Source: Nocardia brasiliensis ATCC 700358 (GTDB lineage Bacteria; Actinomycetota; Actinomycetes; Mycobacteriales; Mycobacteriaceae). From it: 64,000 nucleotides of DNA. Of this stretch, positions 58,433-64,000 are shown in pieces. A program made the translations under genes and the position numbers. The notes beneath the pieces are model-generated. The model was not told the DNA's origin. It saw only the letters and a program-made list of their open reading frames with translations, and ran no database searches. Each line of letters starts with the position of its first letter. Within the stretch, counting starts at the first letter, position 1. The stretch spans positions 7,254,001 to 7,318,000 of the forward strand of contig NC_018681.1 in NCBI RefSeq assembly GCF_000250675.2, in the 5' to 3' direction.

Positions 58433-59842
58433 ATGCGTGTCGTCGGATTGCGGTATCTGTTGCGCCGGTGGTCGACCGTGCCGTTCGCGGTGTTGTGCGC
58501 GGTCAGCCTGGTCGCCACCGCCGGTACCGTGGCGGCCGAACCGGTTCCGGTGCAGCCGGTACTGCCCTTTCCCATCCCGCCGACGCCGCCGGAATTCGAT
58601 CCGGCGTTCTACGAACCGGACCCGGCCGTCGTGGCCGCCAAGAAACCCGGCGAGATCATCGCGGCGCGCGAGGTCCACGTCTCGCTGTATTCGGTGCTGC
58701 CGTACAACGTCGACGCCTGGCAGTTGTCCTTCCGTTCCACCAACACCAGGGACGAACCCGTCGCGGCGGTCACCACCGTGGTGAAACCGCGCGGCGACAA
58801 CAATGGTGTGCCACGCAATCTGCTCTCCTATCAATTCGCCCCGGACTCCAGCGCGAAATACTGTTCACCGTCCTACGTGCTGCAATTGGCCTCCGTGCCG
58901 CCGAATATCACCGGAGCGCTGAATATTCCGGTCGAGTTCATCAACGCGATCACCACGGTCGGCCTGGGCTGGGCCCTGAACATGCCCGATTACGACGGCC
59001 CCGACATGGCCTTCGGCGCGGGCCCGCTCAACGCGCGGATCACGCTGGACAGCATCCGCGCCGCGGAGAACTTCGATCTGCTCGGACTCGAAGGCGCCGC
59101 CACCAAGGTGGGTCTGCTCGGTTATTCCGGCGGTGCCATCGCCACCGGTCACGCGGCCGAACTCAAGGCGTCCTACGCACCGGAACTCAATGTCGTCGGT
59201 TCGGCGATGGGCGGCATACCCGCCGACCTGGTCCGGATGATCAAGCTGGCCAGCAATAATGCCGGCTCCGGCCTGCTGCTGTCGGGCATGCTGTCGGCCG
59301 CGCGCGAATATCCGGAACTGGCACAGTATTACGACCAGCACATGAACGGCTTCGGCAAAGCGATGGCCGCGGTGAAGGCCCCGTTCTGTCTGTGGTCGGC
59401 CGCGGTGCTGCCGTTCGTGAACCTGCCGGGCTTGTTCGACAGCCCGGACGTGTTCAGCGATCCGGTGCCCGCCGCGGTGTTCGAGAAGCTGCGGATGGGC
59501 CACTCGACTCCCGATATGCCGGTCTTCATGTTCCAGGCCAATCCCGACTGGATTGTTCCGGTCGGCCCGGTCAACGACCTTTACGCGCATTATTGCGAGG
59601 ACCCGAACGCCCGCGTCGAATACATGCGCGACAACTTCAGCGAGCACTTCTCGCTGCTGGCGATCGCGTGGGCCAAGGAGACCACCTGGCTGAAGGACCG
59701 CTTCGACGGGGTGCCGGTGCAGCAGGGCTGCGTCTTCAACGACGTCGGATCGATGGCGCTGGACCCGGCGACGTGGCCCGAATGGCTGCGCAAGGTCGCC
59801 ACCTTCGTCCCCGCCGTTTTCCAGTACCCGATCGGGAACTGA
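58433..59842 (+). CDS. Secreted LIP-family lipase
   Basis: 469 aa. Signal peptide of about 35 residues ends TVAAEP, followed by a Pro-rich stretch. The alpha/beta hydrolase is of the secretory lipase (LIP) family: HVSLYSVLPYNVDAWQLSFRSTNT, then WALNMPDYDGPDMAFGAGP, nucleophile Ser232 in GLLGYSGGAIATGHAAEL, Asp in FQANPDWIVPVGPVNDLYAHYC and His in NFSEHFSLLAIAWAKE. It likely hydrolyses acylglycerols outside the cell. ATG with GAGGAG upstream. Divergent from the PucR regulator. Confidence 0.9.
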   Translation: MRVVGLRYLLRRWSTVPFAVLCAVSLVATAGTVAAEPVPVQPVLPFPIPPTPPEFDPAFYEPDPAVVAAKKPGEIIAAREVHVSLYSVLPYNVDAWQLSFRSTNTRDEPVAAVTTVVKPRGDNNGVPRNLLSYQFAPDSSAKYCSPSYVLQLASVPPNITGALNIPVEFINAITTVGLGWALNMPDYDGPDMAFGAGPLNARITLDSIRAAENFDLLGLEGAATKVGLLGYSGGAIATGHAAELKASYAPELNVVGSAMGGIPADLVRMIKLASNNAGSGLLLSGMLSAAREYPELAQYYDQHMNGFGKAMAAVKAPFCLWSAAVLPFVNLPGLFDSPDVFSDPVPAAVFEKLRMGHSTPDMPVFMFQANPDWIVPVGPVNDLYAHYCEDPNARVEYMRDNFSEHFSLLAIAWAKETTWLKDRFDGVPVQQGCVFNDVGSMALDPATWPEWLRKVATFVPAVFQYPIGN

Positions 59843-59985
59843 ACCAGTCGTCGACCGCGTGCGCGGACACGCCTGCCGGGAATAGCCGGACACCGTCGCC
59901 GGGTTCTGGTTGATAGGTGAGTCATAGCTCACTGGGGGACACCCCGCAGATACGCAGGTCAACGCTGGGATAGGCTTTCTAGGTC

Positions 59986-61215
59986 ATGATGGCGGGTTTT
60001 TCGGGTCCGGAGCACAGTGCGGCGCCCCAGACGGTCTACCTCGATCATGCGGCCACCACCCCGATGGTGCCTGCCGCCATCGAGGCGATGACGGCTGCGC
60101 TCGGGCTGGTGGGGAACGCGTCGTCGCTGCACGGCTCGGGCCGTGCTGCCCGCCGCACGCTGGAGGAGGCGCGCGAATCGATCGCCGCCGATCTGGGCGC
60201 CCGGCCCTCGGAGGTCATCTTCACCTCCGGCGGTACCGAGAGCGACAACCTGGCGGTCAAAGGCATCTACTGGGCGCGCCGCGATGCCGAGCCGCGCCGG
60301 ACCCGGATCATCGCGAGCTCGATCGAGCACCACGCGGTGATCGACGCGGTCGAGTGGCTGGAACAGCACGAGGGCGCGCGGGTGACCTGGCTGCCGGTGG
60401 ACGCCGAGGGTGTGGTCTCGCCGCGCACGCTGCGCGCCGCGCTCGCCGCCGACCCCGGCGATGTCGCGCTGGTCACCGTGATGTGGGCGAACAACGAGGT
60501 CGGCAGCATCCAGCCGATCGGCGAATTGGCCTCCGTGGCACAGGAATTCGGCGTGCCCATGCATAGCGACGCGGTGCAGGCCGCGGCCCAGCTGCCGATC
60601 GATTTCGCCGCGAGCAACCTCTCGGCGGCGAGTTTCGCCGGGCACAAGGTCGGCGGCCCGCACGGCATCGGTGTGCTGCTGCTGGGCCGGGAGGTGCCCT
60701 GCGTGCCACTGCTGCACGGCGGCGGGCACGAGCGCGACTTGCGTTCCGGGACCTCCGATATCGCCGCGGCGGTCGGCCTGGCCACCGCGCTACGCCATAC
60801 GGTGCGCGAATTGCCCACGCGCACCGCGGAACTGACCGCCCTGCGGGACGGCCTGATCGACGGCGTCCAGGCCATCGAGCCGGACGCGGTACTCAACGGC
60901 GCGCCCGGCGAACGACGACTGCCCGGCAACGCGCACTTCACGTTCCCCGGCTGCGAAGGTGATTCGCTGCTGATGCTGCTCGACGCGGCCGGAGTCGAAT
61001 GCTCGACCGGCTCGGCGTGCACCGCCGGTGTCGCGTCGCCGAGTCACGTGCTGATCGCCATGGGCGTCGAACCGTGGCAGGCCCGCGGCTCGTTGCGATT
61101 CTCGTTGGGGCACACCTCGACCCGCGCCGAGGTGGACCGATTGTTGGAGGTGCTGCCCCAGGTGGTGCAGCGGGCCAGGGCCGCGGGTCTGGCCGGTGCG
61201 AAGGGAGGTGTTTGA
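59986..61215 (+). CDS. iscS: Cysteine desulfurase (IscS/NifS type, Rv3025c-like)
   Basis: 409 aa. PLP enzyme of class V aminotransferase fold: YLDHAATTPM at the N-terminus, TSGGTESDNLAVKG, HHAVIDAVEWLE, PLP-binding Lys221 in SFAGHKVGGPHGIG, and catalytic loop ECSTGSACTAG with Cys345. It gives persulfide sulfur to tRNA thiolation and Fe-S assembly. The next gene, mnmA, overlaps its stop (TGATG), so sulfur transfer to MnmA is the likely main role. Two adjacent ATGs at the start. Confidence 0.95.
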   Translation: MMAGFSGPEHSAAPQTVYLDHAATTPMVPAAIEAMTAALGLVGNASSLHGSGRAARRTLEEARESIAADLGARPSEVIFTSGGTESDNLAVKGIYWARRDAEPRRTRIIASSIEHHAVIDAVEWLEQHEGARVTWLPVDAEGVVSPRTLRAALAADPGDVALVTVMWANNEVGSIQPIGELASVAQEFGVPMHSDAVQAAAQLPIDFAASNLSAASFAGHKVGGPHGIGVLLLGREVPCVPLLHGGGHERDLRSGTSDIAAAVGLATALRHTVRELPTRTAELTALRDGLIDGVQAIEPDAVLNGAPGERRLPGNAHFTFPGCEGDSLLMLLDAAGVECSTGSACTAGVASPSHVLIAMGVEPWQARGSLRFSLGHTSTRAEVDRLLEVLPQVVQRARAAGLAGAKGGV

Positions 61216-62336
61216 TGCGGGTACTCGCCGCGATGAGTGGTGGTGTCGATTCGGCGGTGGCGGCGGCGCGTGCGGTCGACGCGGGTCACGAGGTGGTCGG
61301 CGTGCATCTGGCACTGTCCGCGACGCCCGGCACGCTGCGGACCGGGTCGCGGGGTTGCTGCTCGAAGGAGGACGCGGGCGACGCCCGGCGCGCCGCCGAC
61401 GTGCTCGGCATCCCGTTCTACGTCTGGGATTTCGCGGACCGCTTCAAGGAAGACGTGATCGACGATTTCGTCGCCGCCTACGCGGCGGGGGAGACGCCGA
61501 ACCCGTGCCTGCGCTGCAACGAGAAGATCAAGTTCTCGGCGCTGGCCGACCGCGCGGTGGCGCTCGGCTTCGACGCCGTGGTCACCGGGCACTACGCGCG
61601 CCTCGACGACGGCGTGCTGCGCCGGGCCGTGGACGCCGACAAGGACCAGTCCTACGTGCTCGCCGTACTGAACGCCGAGCAGCTCTCGCGCGCCATGTTC
61701 CCGGTGGGCGACACCCCGAAGCCGCGGATCCGCGAGGAGGCCGCCGAGCGCGGGCTGGCCGTCGCGAACAAGCCGGACAGCCATGACATCTGCTTCATTC
61801 CCTCCGGTGACACCCGCGCCTTCCTCGGCGCGAAGATCGGCATCCGGCCCGGCGCGGTGGTCGACGCCGACGGGCAGGTGCTCGGCGAACACGAAGGCGT
61901 GCACGGGTTCACGATCGGCCAGCGCAAGGGTCTCGGCCTGCCGGGGCCGGCCGCCGACGGCAAGCCGCGCTACGTGACGGGCATCGATCCCGATTCCGGC
62001 ACCGTCCGGGTCGGCTCGGCCGAGGACCTCCAGGTGTGGACCGTCGACGCCGAGCGGGCCATCTGGACCTCGGGCACCGCGCCCGAGGGGCCGATCGAGT
62101 GCGTCGCGCAGGTGCGCGCGCACGGCGGCACCGCGCCCGCGGTCGCCGAGGCCGTCGGTACCGGGCTCGCGGTGCGTTTGCGCGCACCGCTGACCGGTGT
62201 CGCCCGCGGTCAGGCGGTCGTGCTGTACCGCCCCGACGAGCTGGGTGACGAAGTGATCGGCAGCGGCACCATCTCCGGTACCGGCGGGGCGGACAGCACC
62301 GCCGCGAACAGCGAAGCCGCCGCCGCGACACGATGA
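61215..62336 (+). CDS. mnmA: tRNA-uridine 2-sulfurtransferase MnmA
   Basis: 373 aa. PP-loop SGGVDS (8-13), catalytic Cys98 in NPCLRCNEKIKF, second Cys193 in SHDICFIPSGDT, and the C-terminal beta-domain (VHGFTIGQRKGLGLPG, VRLRAPLTGVARGQAVVLY). It installs 2-thiouridine at position 34 of Lys, Glu and Gln tRNAs using sulfur from IscS. ATG directly after the iscS stop with GGGAGG. The final 25 residues are an Ala/Ser-rich tail. Confidence 0.96.
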   Translation: MRVLAAMSGGVDSAVAAARAVDAGHEVVGVHLALSATPGTLRTGSRGCCSKEDAGDARRAADVLGIPFYVWDFADRFKEDVIDDFVAAYAAGETPNPCLRCNEKIKFSALADRAVALGFDAVVTGHYARLDDGVLRRAVDADKDQSYVLAVLNAEQLSRAMFPVGDTPKPRIREEAAERGLAVANKPDSHDICFIPSGDTRAFLGAKIGIRPGAVVDADGQVLGEHEGVHGFTIGQRKGLGLPGPAADGKPRYVTGIDPDSGTVRVGSAEDLQVWTVDAERAIWTSGTAPEGPIECVAQVRAHGGTAPAVAEAVGTGLAVRLRAPLTGVARGQAVVLYRPDELGDEVIGSGTISGTGGADSTAANSEAAAATR

Positions 62337-62480
62337 TTCGAGCCGCCGGGACGGTGGGGTGCCGGCGCGCCACCTCGGTGCCGCACCGGCGGGATGTGCC
62401 GCGCCGGACCGCGGCGCCTCGGTGAATCCGCTAGGCGCGCACAATGATCGGAGCGCATCGGGGACCGGTGTGCGCACACG

Positions 62481-63584
62481 ATGATCGACCGACGGAAACG
62501 GGCAACGGTGTATCAGGACGGCACGGGCGAGGGACGCGACAGCGAAGCCGACGGCAAGGCCGCGGCTCGCCCGATCCTGCACGGCGGCACGGCGACGGGT
62601 GTCGGTTCGTGGCCGGGCACCGACCCGCGGGAAGCCGCCGCGACCATCCTCGGCGAGCTGCCGGAGCTACCGCACCTGGCGGAGCTGCCCGGCCGGGGCG
62701 CGGGCGCGGACCTGATCGGGCGCATGTCGGCCCTGCTGGTGGACATGCGCTTCGACACCACAACCCGCGGTTACCGACTCGCGCCGCGGCCGGGCGCGCT
62801 GTCCAGGCGGGCCCGCGATCTGCTGCGGGCCGACCTCGACGCGCTCGAAGAAGTCTGGGAGACAACGGGTTCGAGCGGGCCGATCAAGCTACAGGTCGCG
62901 GGCCCGCTGACGTTGGCGGCGCAGGTGGAACTGCCGCACGGGCACCTGGTGCTCACCGATTCCGGTGCGCTGCGCGACCTTTCGGCGTCGCTCGCCGAGG
63001 GGCTGCGTGAGCACGTCGCCGAGGTGCGCAGACGGCTCGGCGCGCAAGTGCTGCTGCAGGTGGACGAACCGTCGCTGACCGCGGTGCTCGACGGGTCGTT
63101 GCGCGGTGTGAGCGTGCTGGACACGGTGCGCGCCATGCCGGAACCCGAAGCGCTCGCCACACTCGACGCGGTGCTCGCGGCGCAGTCCGCGCCGGTGCTG
63201 CTGCACAGCTGTGCCGCCCCGCCCGCGCTCGGCTTCCTGCGCCGAACCAGCGCGGCCGCAATCGGATTCGATCTGGCCACGATCGGCACGAAGGAACTCG
63301 ACCCGGTGGGCGAGTTGCTCGACGCCGGCAAACATCTGGTACTCGGTGCGGTGCCCACCACTGCGTCCGCCGTCATGCCGGGCTGGCGCGCGCTCGCCGA
63401 ACCCGGTGTCCGCCTGGTCGATCGGCTCGGCTTCCCCCGCGCGACCCTGGCGACCCAGATCCTGGTCAGCCCGGCGTGCGGCCTGGGCAACGCACCGCTG
63501 ACCTGGGCCCGCCAGGCCCTGAGCCGCGCCGCCGAGGTCGCCCGCGCCTACGCGGAGGACCCGGAGTCCCTCACCTTCGAGTGA
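62481..63584 (+). CDS. MetE C-terminal-like protein (Rv3015c-like)
   Basis: 367 aa. Cobalamin-independent methionine-synthase fold without the N-terminal barrel: ATGVGSWPGTDPREAAATILGELPELPHLAELPGRG, LQVAGPLTLAAQVEL, LLQVDEPSL, and probable Zn ligands His242 and Cys244 (LLHSCA) and Cys333 (VSPACGLG). Full MetE activity is not expected; such proteins may transfer methyl groups from other donors. The start is uncertain: the first 35 residues are variable and no ribosome site is clear. It precedes ligA, as in mycobacteria. Confidence 0.86.
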   Translation: MIDRRKRATVYQDGTGEGRDSEADGKAAARPILHGGTATGVGSWPGTDPREAAATILGELPELPHLAELPGRGAGADLIGRMSALLVDMRFDTTTRGYRLAPRPGALSRRARDLLRADLDALEEVWETTGSSGPIKLQVAGPLTLAAQVELPHGHLVLTDSGALRDLSASLAEGLREHVAEVRRRLGAQVLLQVDEPSLTAVLDGSLRGVSVLDTVRAMPEPEALATLDAVLAAQSAPVLLHSCAAPPALGFLRRTSAAAIGFDLATIGTKELDPVGELLDAGKHLVLGAVPTTASAVMPGWRALAEPGVRLVDRLGFPRATLATQILVSPACGLGNAPLTWARQALSRAAEVARAYAEDPESLTFE

Positions 63585-63745
63585 GATGCGGGTGCGGTGA
63601 CGGAGCGCGCCGCAGTGACGCGGTGTGGCGCGACGCATAACCGCGCGGCGCGGCGCTGAGTCCGCCCGAAAATTGGCCGACGCGGGGCCGCGACGTGCGC
63701 GAACACTGCCGTGTGATGTCGGTGGGCTCGGCTAATGTGCGTTGG

Positions 63746-64000
63746 GTGAGTGACAGCAGTGCGGTGGACAACGACACGAACGCGCCCGCCCCGGCGACGG
63801 CCGAGCAACGCGTGCGGTGGCAGCAGTTGGCGGACGAGGTGCGCGAGCATCAGTTCCGCTACTACGTGCGCGATTCGCCGATCATCACCGACGGCGAGTT
63901 CGACACGCTGCTGCGCCGCCTGCAGGCCATGGAGGAACAGCACCCCGATCTACTTACCCCGGATTCGCCGACCCAGCTGGTCGGCGGCGGGTTCGCGACC
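63746..64000 (+). CDS. ligA: NAD-dependent DNA ligase LigA (5' part, cut by window end)
   Basis: 85 codons visible. The N-terminal Ia domain is clear: QLADEVREHQFRYYVRDSPIITDGEFDTLLRRLQAMEEQHPDLLTPDSPTQLVGG, with the NAD-binding YYV/D-SP-I-D-EFD residues. The catalytic lysine lies beyond the window. GTG 63746 is chosen because the coding pattern begins there; the first 20 residues are a variable leader. It joins Okazaki fragments and repairs nicks using NAD+. Confidence 0.95.
   Translation, partial: MSDSSAVDNDTNAPAPATAEQRVRWQQLADEVREHQFRYYVRDSPIITDGEFDTLLRRLQAMEEQHPDLLTPDSPTQLVGGGFAT

Noticed and set aside
1..64000. CRISPR arrays, tRNA/rRNA genes, complete insertion sequences
   Set aside because: Looked for on both strands; no repeat-spacer pattern, cloverleaf or transposase was seen.

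Overview
The window is very GC-rich chromosomal DNA from a mycolic-acid actinomycete, most likely Nocardia or a close relative. Three things point there: strong third-position GC bias, frequent GTG/TTG starts with ATGA/GTGA/TGATG overlaps, and a gene order from about 30 kb to the right edge that follows the Mycobacterium tuberculosis Rv3044-Rv3014c block (fecB, ctaD, serB2, ABC ATPase, NUDIX, echA, two methyltransferases, Rv3035/Rv3034c pair, Rv3032-3031-3030, etfBA, OlsB/PlsC-like pair, iscS, mnmA, Rv3015c, ligA). No tRNA, rRNA, CRISPR array or complete insertion sequence was seen.

Left part (1-13.3 kb) is a mixed accessory/housekeeping region: an F420-type luciferase-like oxidoreductase cut by the left edge, a GT1 glycosyltransferase, a DJ-1/PfpI protein, a HAD-like protein, MgtE, a secreted CAP protein with tandem repeats, a mraY standing outside any cell-division cluster, a SRPBCC-ArsR pair with a clear inverted-repeat operator, a GNAT/SRPBCC pair, an XRE/DUF5753 regulator with a large lower-GC upstream gap, a small DUF7144 membrane protein and nrdF.

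Middle (13.3-31.3 kb) is a minus-strand natural-product locus. In transcription order it has fecB, a 150-aa stub of an adenylation domain ending in a strong hairpin, a three-module NRPS of about 4450 aa (C-A-T-E / C-A-T / C-A-T-E*-TE), and an overlapping DrrA/ABC-2/ABC-2 export set. The second epimerase-like domain has lost its catalytic His and Glu, and the third C domain carries a Gly/Ala/Ser/Pro repeat insertion. The first A domain has a pocket resembling ornithine/hydroxyornithine codes, so a short peptide, perhaps hydroxamate-like, is plausible. fecB sits beside ctaD in mycobacteria without any NRPS, so its link to the NRPS may be only positional.

Right part (32-64 kb) is the conserved core. 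It holds the cytochrome oxidase subunit I, SerB2, an I42 (chagasin-type) lipoprotein coupled to a PTH2-like gene, the methylglucose lipopolysaccharide/glycogen operon (methyltransferase, GH57, GT4) divergent from etfBA with a 26-bp perfect palindrome between them, a LysR/NDH-2 divergent pair, an N-acyl/O-acyltransferase pair, a PucR regulator, a LIP lipase, and the iscS-mnmA-(MetE-like)-ligA run that leaves the window at the right edge. A small island at 45.1-46.6 kb has an AbiEi/DUF559-type gene, two related inverted-repeat elements and a tiny antitoxin-like ORF.
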